A stretch of DNA of 64,000 bases from Astrocystis sublimbata. Its lineage: Eukaryota; Ascomycota; Sordariomycetes; Xylariales; Xylariaceae. How positions within the stretch are numbered: the first letter of the stretch is position 1; each line of letters begins with the position of its first letter. A model generated the notes under the pieces. It searched no databases. It saw only the letters and a program-made list of their open reading frames with translations, and had not been told where the DNA came from. The translations under genes were made by a program, and so were the position numbers. This document shows, piece after piece, positions 22,680 through 33,597 of this stretch. The stretch covers positions 248,001-312,000 of the forward strand of contig JAJNNY010000012.1 in the NCBI GenBank assembly GCA_022453515.1, given 5' to 3'.

Positions 22680-25600
22680 TCACATCACGCGACAATCCTT
22701 GTCCCTGCCGGCGGGACCGGCTCCGGAGGTGCTGCTGCCAGCGACAGAGCCGGCCGATTGGCGCGGCCGGTGCGGTATCGGCCTAGGGGACTCCATGTTA
22801 TTCTGACCCCTCAGGGCGGAGCTTCGCCTTGAAGAGTTGCTATTGGCAGTTGGAGATCTCGGGTTGCTCTCCGGATGGCTGGGGTGACCGGCTGGCGGGA
22901 GGTACGGTGTCGCCTGTGCTGCCTGTATGAAGTATCACAAAATGTCAGAGTTATCTGCTTGAGGCAGAGATGTTGTAGTGTGTTTGGAGATCCATAGGAG
23001 TGATAAGGAAAGTAGGAGAAGGACAAGGTTGTGAGATTAGAACAGAAACCTTGCTCAAATTCTTGACAAACATAACAAGAGGGAGGGGACAGATAAAGTG
23101 TGCATGTGTGAGCGTGTGTGATTTGTCGTGTTCAATACCACTTCTTCCTCTTGTGATACGGGACATCCTCGATTTCCCACGGCCGGAATCTTTTATATTG
23201 GTTTTTACTGACCTGTTCGTAGCTAGGTGGTGCGTCATCCAGTCCATCATCTGGGGGCCGATGAGTCCTAGGAGGAATCAGGGACCGTACCTGTTGCTGA
23301 TGTACCGGTCTTACACCACCTCCTTGTGCGGCCGCTCTGGCAGGTTGGTTGGTCGAGCTGTTTCTGGGTGGTGGTGGCAACCCATGAGTACTCGTTTGAG
23401 TCAAGCTGGTGGTAGATCCACTGTGGTTTCGAGTATTGGGACGACCGCCATCTCGTCCCTGCTGTTCAATGTATTGCTCAGATAATTGTCTTTCTCGGCG
23501 TCGAGCTGCTTGCTCCTTGCGATGCCGCTCTTCCTCCTCCTCCTGGAGTTGCAGCGCTAGCGCCATGTCCCTGTCTTCCTGTTCGTGTGCAGAAAGAGGC
23601 GGGTCGGCTGGCGGTGATTGGTTCTGTTGGCTGTTACGCGAGCGTCTGTTCTGTACCGTTTGCCATGCGCCGCCACTAGACGTGCCAGCAGCAGAGGAGC
23701 CATAGTGGCCGTTGCTTTGACTCGCCGAGCGTTGACGCTGGTTACCGCCTACCACCCGGAAGTCGCCGGAGAAGAACTCTGTCCGTTCGCCTCTAACGTC
23801 AGCTAGCGACTCCCAGACCACTTCATCATGGGTATAGAAACCAGCATCTGTGACGAGCGTGAAGAGTTGGCGAGTTTGAGGATGGCGATATAGAGTGGAG
23901 AAGTGGTCATTGCGGAAAAGGATAGACACCTCGCCAGGCTTGATTGATTCGGTGACAACGTCAAGGCCCGAAGGCGTCAGCTGGGTTGCCGTCGCGAGGA
24001 GAAATGACTTGATAAGCGTAATGTCTCCATACAATTGCTGCTCATCACTCGTCAACCCCGTCGACGAGTTGCTGAACTTGGCTTCCAGCTCCTCTTCGAG
24101 GAATAGGAGGTTTTGAGCATCATCATACGATGTTGCCCGCCTGTTCAGCGCGTCGTATACAGGGTCTTGCTTCGGAGGCAGCCAGCCATGAATGAGAGGA
24201 ACTTTGAATGTAGAGTAAAGTTCCATGTCTCTTGTCTTCTCGAAGGTGCCGGGAATACCATCCTTGCCTTCAGGTTGATGATCTTGGGGTGCGACTCCTT
24301 CTTTGTACGCAGCCGCGACTTCGGCAGCGGGTATGAAACGTGGGTTGACGTTCATGCCCGTGTGCAGTCCTTGGAGGAAACTATACAGCTCCGACATATC
24401 TGGCAAAGGGGTATTCGCGTCCGTGTGGCGGGATGACATAAGCTCGTCCACAACCACTTCCAGAAGAAAACTAAGGCTGACTTGTTCGCGAGACGCCAGG
24501 AATCCGGCCAGGCTCGTACCAGACCGATCAGCGGGCGTCGTCAACGTCAACGCGTTCACCAAGGCCACCAAGGGACAAGGGCCATTTGCGTTTTGAACTA
24601 GAACCGGTGACTTGCGCGGATTCTCAGCGGCCTTCAAGTCGTGCCAGTTGATGTTTTTGATCTGGTAGGTCTCCGACATGTTTGCCGTCGCCGTTCTAGG
24701 TGGTAATGCGGGCGGCAATGGCGGCGCGTCTTCGGTCTCATGAGTCACAGACTCTGGTGTAGGTGGCAGTGCCGGCGCATTTTCACTGCTACCGGTTGCA
24801 ACATCTTTCGCTGTGTCGTCGTCCACAAAGTCTTCCCAAGTACTTTGTCTGGAGAGGTTGCCGGGAGCAGGCTCTGATACAGGACCATGCTCAACCATGT
24901 TCCAGCCGTCGATGCTTTCAGTTGGGATTGCCGGGTGGAAGACAGCGGGCTGCTTGCCCTTGTTGCTGGATTCCTCACCTTCCCAAGCATTTTCGTGCCC
25001 TAAGAGACCATCCAAGGCTGCGGGGTTCGCCGACGCGGGGCCGGGGGCTGGGGTGGACTGGGAATGGCCAGTAAGCACGTCAGGAGACACTGGTTTGGAG
25101 TTGGAGCCCCAAATGTTCGAGTCCAAGTCTTGGTCAAGCAGCGATGGCGCCGTGTGTGCAGGACCGGCTTCCTCGGCGCCACTCGGCGTGGGCTGCCACG
25201 GATTTGCGTTGTGGCCCGGGGACTCTTGGGTCGAGGGCAGAATGACAGGCTCGGACGGTCGCCCCCCAGGGCTGGCAGTACCGTTGGCAGTCTGTGCATG
25301 TGTGGTATTGGGTGATTCCGAAGGGCGTAGCGGCTTGCGCTTGAAGGGGTTGGTCTCGGATCGTGTAAGACCAACGCCGGGGCGTAGGACTTCTGGCACC
25401 TCGTCTAGCTTGGCCGGCGCCGGCGCGTGTTCGGCAGGCAAGGCCACGCTCTTGTCCATGTCACTCCAGGGGTTTTGCGCCGCTTGATCAAAGAGGGAAG
25501 CGCCGGCGGTAGCGCCGGGTGTCGATTGATTCGGCACTTGTTGGGCGGCATTATGGCGCTTAGATTCGGCTGTCTGGTCTGTGGCGCCCCAGATGCGTTC

Positions 25601-25708
25601 GGAATCGACTTCGGAATCGGTAGCTGACCACACCTCTATGCGGGGAGGATTGGCGACGGCGGGGTCGTGTTCCGAGGCAGGCTCGGGATTAGGTTCTCGT
25701 TTGACCAT
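22680..25708 (-). CDS. MINDY-family deubiquitinase with ubiquitin-interacting helix and C-terminal CaaX box
   Basis: Exons 25708-23213 and 22922-22680 (912 aa). A ~340-residue disordered, acidic/proline-rich N-terminus precedes the MINDY (FAM63/DUF544) catalytic domain. The catalytic Cys lies in VQNANGPCPLVALVN (about residue 377) and the catalytic His in FRNDHFSTLYRH (about residue 598). After it, DMALALQLQEEEEERHRK is a ubiquitin-interacting helix. The family trims Lys48-linked ubiquitin chains. Reading straight through the last donor gives an 858-residue form ending in a basic tail at 23132. Splicing at Y-E-Q|gtcagt joins a Ser/Pro-rich 80-residue exon ending D-C-R-V-M, a CaaX prenylation signal. 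The spliced form is preferred because phase, acceptor (cttcatacag) and terminus all agree. Confidence 0.85.
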
Positions 25709-26515
25709 GGTACAAGAAAACGCGGTCGGCGCGTCGCGGTGGACGCTGAGACGGCGAGACGAGAGCCAAAGCGGAAGCGGGAGGAGGAGGCGACGAAAGG
25801 TATGTAGATGGAGATGGAGATGTAAGTAAGTTCTGCGGCACTCTCAAATGGCACCTGCACCTGCACCGGCGCATGCAACCCGCGATAGCGAAGAAATGGG
25901 GTTTCGAGCGGAAATGTAAGCACTCTGCAGGAGGATATGGCCAGTGAAGCCTGTATTCTCCAGCTGCGAGGTAGAAGCAGATGTGAGGGAGCCCGCCGAA
26001 GTTGCGTCATCCGAGATTGAGTGTAGGCAGATGGCAGGCAGGTATCCTGGGAGAAACGAGGCGATGTCCAGGCCCGCCAGGCAGGTAGGTAGGCGAGATT
26101 GGCGAGCTGGTGGTAGGTAGCTAACCTTGGAAGCTAGGAGGTACTTAAGCTAGAGAGAGAGCTAAAGTAGCCAGCCGGCTAACCTATCTTAGCGTTGTAG
26201 CAACCCAAGATGCCAAGCTTACCCCAGGTTTAGGTCAGAAGGAGATAAAGATGGGACGATGGCCGGATTATATGTCCGCTGATGGCAAATCAGCATACCA
26301 AGCTGTTCGTTATTTGGTCAGGTCAGAAAACGAATAAACGAAAGATGAGCACGACAGGGGAGAAATATGAGTACTATTAGTACCTAGGTATGGTGGTATC
26401 ACGTTGCTGTATTGCTGCAGTAGTGAACTCAACAGGCTGCAGCTCAGGCAAACATGAGCCCAAACTGGTGATATATTATACCTATTCCATACCTCCCTAG
26501 GCCTGCAGGTGCCTC

Positions 26516-26541
26516 ACCTAGGTACCTAGGTAGGTAGGTAC
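26516..26541. repeat. palindromic acctaggtacctaggt array
   Basis: Bases 26516-26531 form a perfect 16-nt palindrome followed by aggtaggta units. Same motif class as 18405-18431. Confidence 0.65.
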
Positions 26542-26585
26542 GTGGCGGTGCAGGAATGCCGCCCCAACAATGGAAGGCTCAGTCC

Positions 26586-26626
26586 AACCATTCGAACCAT
26601 TCGAACCATTCGAACCATTCGAACCA
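26586..26626 (+). repeat. tandem repeat, 9-bp unit aaccattcg x4.5
   Basis: Four perfect copies plus a partial fifth, a simple minisatellite-like tract. It is coding-neutral here because no gene covers it. Confidence 0.8.
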
Positions 26627-27181
26627 ATCAGCATTTTGGACCGCTATCCATATCGCCCGCTCCAGGCAGCAACATAACTCGCCGCAGCAGCGCACTGAAG
26701 ATATCCGGGCACAGATGTCGATTTACCTACTGCAACTCGAATGAGGCGTTGGGCGCTGCGGTAAACACTTGCGTGTGCTTTTTATTTGAACTCAGCGCTT
26801 ACTGGATTTGGCAGCAAAAATAGAGTACAGGTCACGCCCACTAGGCATTCATTACTAGGTACCATTGTCATCTCTCTCGATCATTGTTTCCCGATTGGCC
26901 TGATTGAACATCGTCGATACTTCCATCTTAATAGTAGGCATAGGAACTCTTCATAATAGCTATGAAGCTAGCAGGAGGCAGATCCATCTGCTCATATAGA
27001 CCGACCTCCCATTAACCCATGAGAGTATATACCAACACACTCATACGAACACATCTACAAAATCAGCAGAGGTGGCGGTACCGAATAAACAACATTGTAG
27101 GACCCTGTCATGCCTGTTAAGTGCCTGGTTGCTTAAGGAGATCATGGTACCGACCCTACCTAATGCATCCAGTTGCATCCA

Positions 27182-28324
27182 TCATGGTTCTTGGCCAAAG
27201 TCGTAGGCATTGCCAAAAGCCCGGTTGAGATAGCCATCCACAGCTTGCTGCTTCGGTACCCAGTCAACAGGAACCTCCAGGCCGAGCTCGCCTTTCGCGT
27301 CCAACTCCTCCAGGATAGGCTTGACGTCGTCCGCGAACTCGAGTCTCATGGGGTTCCGATACCAATTCGCAAAGTGAATCTGCGCCAACATCACCCGCAT
27401 CTCCTCGCTCTTGTTGGGCATGCCGGCATGCCACAGCCGCAGGTCTCGGATTATGAGGCTCCCTTTCTTCACAAACGGCTGGATCGGAGGACCGTGTGTC
27501 TCAACGCGTTCCTCAAGGAGATGTTTCTTGATCCGACCGCTCGCTCGCTCTCCGTGTATGCCCTCTTGGGCTTGGGGACCGCCGGTACCAGTGTGCGTGC
27601 CAAGCCACACCTCAGTCGAGCCATTCTGAGGCGTCATGTCTTCGGAGATATCAGTCAACACTTGGCAGAACTGGCTGGGTCTCTGGATGGGGTTTTCTTA
27701 CCCACGAGGGGAACGTTGATAACTAAAGCAAAGGGGTGCTCCGGATGGGCAAAGTCGGCATCGCTATGTGCTGGTTGACGCTGAGGTAGGGCCCCAGGAG
27801 CACATGGTATGGCCGTGTTTCCAGAAGAGAAAGTCCATTTTGGCCGCGGTCCTAGTACCGCAGTTGTAATCTGGGTTGCGATGGGATCTATCCAGTGTGG
27901 AGGTCAGCTACTGTAGCTCGTTCGGGGCTGCGACAGGGGCAACACAACTGGTGAATATGGCTGGGTGGAAGTAATCCGCATAAGGAGGTGCGTCTTGCTG
28001 GATATTTCCGACGTTGTAGTTGAATGGTCCATCCTCGCCACGATCTTGGAGAATGCGAGCATCTTCTACCATCTTGGTGTTGAGATGGTCTATGTGCGCG
28101 TGTGGGATGACCCCTTCGACCACGACCAGACCATCCAGATGAACGCTGCGTACCGCGATTTCGAGATTACGTTCGTTTAGCTTTTTGTCTTGCACTTCCT
28201 TTGCAGATGGACGAACGACTTGTGTCAAACGATAGGCGGAAAATAGTTTTCGATGTAGGACATGTCTAGTACCAGTCAGACTTGCGCGAAGCAGACTCTG
28301 GCCCCGGTGAATTGTTGTAGACAT
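27182..28324 (-). CDS. phytanoyl-CoA dioxygenase-like Fe(II)/2-oxoglutarate oxygenase
   Basis: Exons 28324-27949, 27887-27702 and 27639-27182 (339 aa, phases fit). The core is typical of PhyH-family proteins: LDGLVVVEGVIPHAHID near the N-terminus, NPIATQITTAVLGPRPKWTF, and the metal-binding HxD in QPAHSDADFAHPEHPF. Next come ENGS-like PQNGSTEVWLGTH and the distal His in IRDLRLWHAGMPNKS. These enzymes hydroxylate aliphatic or secondary-metabolite carbons using O2 and 2-oxoglutarate. The true substrate is unknown and peroxisomal phytanate oxidation is not implied. The first donor (gttgtg) is weak, and the N-terminal ~35 residues before VRPSAKEVQDKKL are uncertain, since a further 5' intron is possible. 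An ARCA-like regulator ends 295 bp upstream on the same strand. Confidence 0.83.
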
Positions 28325-28618
28325 TTTTTGGCCTATATCTAGATGATTGAATTTTAACAATCCTATTTGTGAGGGCGTATATCCATTGCGTTGGGCAACG
28401 AGCCACAGCTTTATAAATACCTTCATCTTTCCAGTCTTTATAGTTGACCAATGAGAGCGAAACCCGAACTCGGGTTTGGTCACCTTGTAGAATGCAACAC
28501 TAGAGGAACGATACCCCACTACTATCACCAGGCATGGTGACTATTTCTCCAATTATATGGCCAGTGCTTGCCTTTTTAGGGTATAGGGGGATGATGGGAA
28601 AGGTACGGTGGGATTTTT

Positions 28619-30270
28619 TCACGGGACTGGCACAATGGTTGACCAGTGTTGTTGCAGATTAGCAATGATCTTTTGAATCGGCCAACCAGTGGCCTTCTTG
28701 GACGCGACAAGATGCCTTACTACCTCTTGTCGGGATGCTTCCTTTCGTATGTATTTGGCACCTGTCGACCCATGAGCTATCATCATACGGCATCACTATC
28801 TACCAAGGGAGGGGCAACCTCGATTTCAATACTCACAGTAAGATATAGGACCGAAAGCATTCACAAGCACCGATGGCTCGTTGGACGTAAATGCAACACC
28901 GCACACTTCGTGGCCAATGTGCTCGAGCAGGTCTTCCCTTGCCGGGACCATCTTCGTGGGGAAGCCCATATCCAGAGCAATGGATGTCAGACTCCCGAGT
29001 TGCACGGTGTTCTCAGTGTGTTCTGCTAGAATTGCAATTGACACCAAACAATAGTGTCGCGATGCGGCTATTTAATATTAGGTTCTCATTTGAGCTCCAG
29101 GATCGAAACACAGGCGACAATAAGAGGATGGGTTACCGTGGCACGCTTTCAGCATGTGCACAGCCGGAAGGCTAGATAGAGGTGTAAGGTTTGCTCGTGA
29201 AAAGGGTCGAAAATGAGGTGGCAAGTCGGACAGCCAGTCTTTAACGTGGAACAAGGAGGCGTCCCAACTATCGCTTATCTTCTCGGCGGTACATTTCATC
29301 ATGGTGTTGATTATTCGCCCCAATACCAAGGATATAGCATTGAGATGATCTTGATCCGAGGAAATGTTAGATAGCCTAGGGATAGGATCAAGCTTGATCT
29401 TCAGTGGGCAATTCCCGAATAAACTGAACGTGATGTCTTCGCGAAGATAGTTCCAGAAACCAGAGTGAAGAAGACCTCCCGTAGGTTGGTCAAGAAATTC
29501 TCGCAGTTGTGACGCTAGGGAGAAAGCCCCTTTCAAGTGTCTATTCGGATCATGATCCTCTGCGCACGCCAGCCCTGTCAGATAAGGTGCTGTATCAATG
29601 TGTGAAATTGCCCAACTCACCAGCGAGAATTTCGTATGACCTCAACAGACAGGTGCTTGCAAGCGCCACACCTTTTTTAATCAACACGTCTTCTGGATCA
29701 AGGTTGACGAAGAGTCGGATATATCTTGTATGATATGTTTCGGCCATGGCTCGTGCAGACGGGGCTGTAGTCTGACTAACATACACTGCAGACAGAGCTA
29801 TCACGGCGCATAAGAGCAAGGGTTCTCCCAAGGCGATCCGAGGAATCTCTGCACTAAAGAGGCATTGTGAATCACTCAGATCATACCATGGCGCAACATT
29901 CATTATATAGGCTCGGAAATAGTTTGTGATTTCGGGAGACTCCAGACTTTTGCGCGGCGTCTCGTTTAGCCACAAGCTACTTCCTAAGTGCACGGGTTCA
30001 AGTCAGTTGGGATCGAACATGCAAGTGATATGTTCAACATACGTTGATGGCCTATATCGGTATCGTTACAATATGGGTGCTGAGATATCGACACCGGTTT
30101 CCCAGAGCGATCACAGTATCGACTGGCCTTCGAACATCGTTGGCAAACTGGTAGCGTTTCGTCGCCTTCGACAATCGCAAGTGAGGTAAACATCAGTTTT
30201 TTGTACTTGAAGTCTGATGAGCATCACAGTATGGTACGCACATTTCAGCTTACGCTGTCGGCATGTATTA
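28619..30270 (-). CDS. ARCA-like Zn2Cys6 transcription factor (Fungal_trans_2 type), N-terminus unresolved
   Basis: Exons from about 30270-30242, then 30165-30043, 29983-29621, 29574-29137, 29025-28837 and 28761-28619; phases agree. The zinc cluster reads TCRQRKLKC | DETLPVCQRCSKASRYCDR, with the intron (gtgcgt donor) in the usual place after the third cysteine. The first cysteine of the cluster is not found: the codon three before TC is Ser (agt), unless an upstream exon supplies it through the acceptor ccacag just before. The body has the SLWLNETPRKSLESPE, EIPRIALGEPLLLCAVIALSA and CLLRSYEILAG motifs of ARCA-like regulators. The C-terminus is ATGWPIQKIIANLQQHW. It likely regulates a nearby accessory gene such as the PhyH-like oxygenase; this is inference from position only. 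Confidence 0.75.
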
Positions 30271-31010
30271 CTGTGGCGTGGCAAATTAGATGCTTTCCCT
30301 CTTCATGTCGTTGGAAGTCGCCGTCCAAGAGGCCGTGCTTACCAGGCTGTAGCCAATCATACTTGGAGGTTAACACATTGAAAGCCATGGCAACTCGATC
30401 CCTAGGTATTGATTCTACCTTACCTGCACTCTTATACTGCCGTGGCATGATCTTTAATAGGGTTGGTCGCGAACACGTCTTCACGTTTCCAATGTGATTG
30501 GGGGGTAATGGGTAATTAGTGGCTGCGCAATCTACATCGTGAACTTATTCCAGGGTGGTGGTGCGAATTAACGGTTATTTGCGGTTCACAGTTCAGAGGC
30601 GCCCTAGTTTCGCTCCGTGATGAAACGTAACCCCAAAAAACCCCCAGATTCTCCCTAAGCGAGTTGTGGTAGTTGATGACATCAACAGTCTCAAGCTCTT
30701 ATCGATAGGCCGAGAGTGTCCCTTTCCGGCTACTACCTCCTAGGTACTGCAACCTCATGTCGAGTGATCGGTGGTTAAAAAGATTAGGCTAGGCTGCTCC
30801 CGCCGCCGTCATCTCACGTCAATTATCACTAAAAACGCCACGACGTGTCACGACGTGCTGCGCTCCAATCTTTCCCCCCCACGCTGAGTCCTGTACTACC
30901 CACAACGCAGTATTGTGATTACATCCAACTCGTCGACGGTCCAGCCTTCATACATTGTCACTTCTTGTGCTGTATCAAAGCCTCACCGTGCATTTCATCC
31001 TGTCTTTCTT
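30271..31010. other. intergenic region: divergent promoters of ARCA-like factor and 5-alpha-reductase-like gene
   Basis: Contains the missing 5' exon(s) of the regulator (candidate donor ctg|gtaagc near 30342) and the promoter of the gene starting at 31011. No TATA box is evident. Confidence 0.4.
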
Positions 31011-31938
31011 ATGGCTATCATCGAGGGATGGCTCCCTGCGAGCCAAGAAAACTGGGAGACACTGATGTGGTGGTGGCGTTTTTATCCCATTGTAGGTTGA
31101 TGCATTTCACGAGGCAATTGTTATTAGGATGCAGAACATGCTAACTCCAGATCACTGATAGTTCGGCTCCATGCAATGGTTCTCGTCCTGGTATGGCATG
31201 GGCAAAACGTCTGTTGAGAGCAAACTCAACATACCTGGTCGCATCGCATGGTTGACCATGGAGGTGCCCGGCTTCATCACGCTCCTCTACATCATGAGCA
31301 CCCTGCCGGAGCAGCACGGCATCACCGATCTACCTTGGCAGAACAAGGTCCTGGCTTCGTTGTTCGTCATGCACTACATCTATCGCGCCGTCTTCTTTCC
31401 CTTCCTGCAGCCATCGATGTCACCCATCCACGTATCGATCTGGTCGTCGGCCATTATGTTCCAAGTCGTCAACGGCACCGCCATTGGCTGCTGGCTGGCT
31501 GCATATGGCCCCACTACGCAAGCACAGTGGGCGGCCCAGGGATTCTCTGTCGGCCAGTTTGCTATCGGTCTCGTCGTCTTCTACGTTGGACTTGCTGGCA
31601 ACTATTTCTCCGACGAAGAACTCCGTGAAATTCGACGCGGCGAGATGAGGCGGCAAGAGAAGTTGAAGAAGCAGGGCAAGACCGTTGACAAGCATTATGA
31701 GGTTCCGCATGCTGGTCTGTTCAAGTACATGCTCTTCCCTCACTACTTCATGGAATGGGTAGAGTGGACAGGGTATTGGATCGCTGGTGGTTTGGCGTTC
31801 ACCCCGGCACGTTGCTTCTTGTTGAATGAGTTCTTCGCCATGCTCCCCCGCGCTGTTTCAGGTGGCAAATGGTACAAGGAGAGATTTGGAGAAGAGAAGC
31901 TCAAGGGGAAATGGGTCATCATACCGGGAGTTTACTAA
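31011..31938 (+). CDS. steroid 5-alpha-reductase-family membrane protein (3-oxo-5-alpha-steroid 4-dehydrogenase-like)
   Basis: Exons 31011-31091 and 31162-31938 (285 aa, close to the 255-290 usual). Several hydrophobic spans cover most of the chain (ITLLYIMSTL, IWSSAIMFQVVNGTAIG, QFAIGLVVFYVGLAGNYF, MEWVEWTGYWIAGGLAF). Family-conserved features are FVMHYIYRAVFFPFLQP, AGNYFSDEELREIRR, YEVPHAGLFKYMLFPHYFMEWVEWTGYW and a C-terminal region with WYKERFG, as in SRD5A1/DET2. The family uses NADPH to reduce a C=C next to a carbonyl in steroids or polyprenoids in the ER membrane. The fungal substrate is not known. The ATG at 31011 is preferred because it precedes the conserved first helix by a normal distance. 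Confidence 0.87.
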
Positions 31939-32388
31939 TCTGACGCCGTACTCGACTCAAGCCACCTAACTACTCAGCTTGCGATACTTTTCTGGTAGAC
32001 TGACATGGACTATAAGCTGCTCAAGAGTAGTTTCATACATGCGGTTGCCGATCAGCGTATAGGTCACCAAGGCGCGACGAGTCAAATTCTCAATCATCCA
32101 GTGTCACCAAGTATGTCTTCGAGTGAATCGCTTGCCAAGTTCAGGTCTCAAAGTCCTTATCATTTACACTCTATGCATATACGAAGATATACCTTGATAT
32201 AAACGGCTGATAGTGGTTTGCTATACCTAAATGAATGCCGACCGACACAATTAGAGGCCTATAGTTCCATATCTGCTGTATATTTCCCAGCATGCAATCA
32301 AAACTACAAGACAGAAGCGCATCTATATCCCGTAAAGCCCCATGATCTTAGACTCAATCAATCAGATTGTCCATCTACCACAACTCCC
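31939..32388. other. convergent intergenic region
   Basis: 3' flanks of the reductase-like gene (+) and the cellulase (-). Nothing else is recognised. Confidence 0.45.
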
Positions 32389-33597
32389 TCACGCTTGGTA
32401 TGACTTGAGTATGTCATTGTAGTACGTAAAACCAGTTCCACTCGGGGGCTCGAAGCTAGCAAAGTAGTCCGCCCACCACGGGCCAGCTGCCCACCACAAA
32501 GCACCCTGCCAGACATCACTGTTCTCCTGCAAATGGTCCAGCAACCCTTTGACGGCGCTCTCGCATTGGGAGTTGGGGCCACCTGAGAACTCTCCCAAGA
32601 TACCCATCTTTTTGTTGTCACGCAACCACTTAGTCGCGCCAGCGAGTCGCTCTGCGCCGATGGTGGCCGAAGCGCACACGTCGGAGGTGCCAGAGTTGTC
32701 GGAGTCGAGGTACTGGTGCATCTCGTAGATCAGCTTATCGGACGGATCAGTCAGCGCAGCTAAGTTGTCGTTGGTTTGTGGCCAGATATGTGCCCCGGAC
32801 CATTGGTTGCCCTCTGCAAAAATGTACTGCGAGGTCGCACCGGAAGCACGAATGGCATCGATAGCGGCCTGGTTCAGATTCTTGACGAGGGTCTGGTCCA
32901 TATCATGGTACTCGTTGTTGGTATCGAATATGACCTTGTCATTGTCTTTGAAAGCAGTCGCTAAGGTTTTCCAGAAAGCGCTGAAGCCGTCAACGTCGGT
33001 GATGATATCCTCGTAGTAGCGACCAAAGTTGTGTCTTTCGACTCGGAAGTTAGTAAGTATTATTGTCAATGTGAACGGGGGTGTTTTCAAGTAGAGCAAT
33101 GAGGGGTAGGGGAAGAAAAAAATCCCACATATCAAAGTGGCAGAATCATGAGAGATCACATACGGGTCTATAATGGCATATTGGCCGTTGCTAGTGATGT
33201 GGTCTACCGAAGCGGTAAGGTTCTTGAGGTAGCCGGCATCGGGATTGTTGGTGAGCTTGTCTGGCACAAGACGCTCCATAGAAAAGGCCACGCGGAACAT
33301 ATTATAACCATGGCTCATGAGAGTCTATAAAAAATGTTAAGATTGGCCTGTCCAGAGTGAGCATCGAGACATTGTTTTCCTTACTAGCACGGCGAACGTA
33401 TCCGGGAAGTAGAACTCCTTGCCCCAGGTGCCAGGGTAGGAACCCTGTCCAAACTCTGCAACAGATAGGTTGATCCCAAGCCATTTCAGCTTCCCAGCTG
33501 CTTCTTTGGTCGGAGCTGAAGATGTGACCGACGTACGCGGTGTGACCGCTGCCGCTGCGAGACCGATGAGCAAGCTATTCAGAGCGAGGGACCTCAT
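32389..33597 (-). CDS. secreted GH5 endo-beta-1,4-glucanase
   Basis: Exons 33597-33385, 33324-33164 and 33034-32389 (339 aa, phases fit). The second intron is in frame without a stop, so a naive ORF reads through it. The N-terminal ~18 residues ([17 protein letters not shown]) form a signal peptide. The GH5 barrel then starts at [13 protein letters not shown] and covers [14 protein letters not shown] and IDPHNFGRYY. The acid/base Glu is in [13 protein letters not shown] and the nucleophile Glu in GILGEFSGG, with NQWSGAHIW and [11 protein letters not shown] lining the cleft. NEY in place of NEP is common in the subfamily that includes Thermoascus Cel5A. No CBM1 cellulose-binding domain is present. 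The role is extracellular cellulose/beta-glucan hydrolysis. Confidence 0.94.

Larger units (their letters stand above)
25709..27181. other. intergenic region with short repeats, no gene supported
   Basis: Promoter of the MINDY gene on the left and 3' flank of the PhyH-like gene on the right. It holds cctaggta-type arrays (about 26090 and 26516-26541) and a 9-bp tandem repeat at 26586. No domain-bearing ORF is seen. Confidence 0.45.

Noticed and set aside
26586..26626. Possible CRISPR-like array
   Set aside because: The 9-bp units are contiguous with no spacers, and the host is eukaryotic. It is a simple tandem repeat.
27173..27778. 201-codon plus-strand ORF
   Set aside because: It is the complement of the PhyH-like gene, whose catalytic motifs and splice junctions are on the minus strand.
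30245..30484. 79-codon minus-strand ORF MAFNVLTSKYDW as N-terminus of the ARCA-like factor
   Set aside because: No splice from it restores the zinc-cluster frame together with the missing cysteine, so the start was left open.
32895..32915. Unusual NEY instead of NEP at the GH5 acid/base site
   Set aside because: This variant is normal in the endoglucanase subfamily that includes Thermoascus Cel5A, so it is not a defect.
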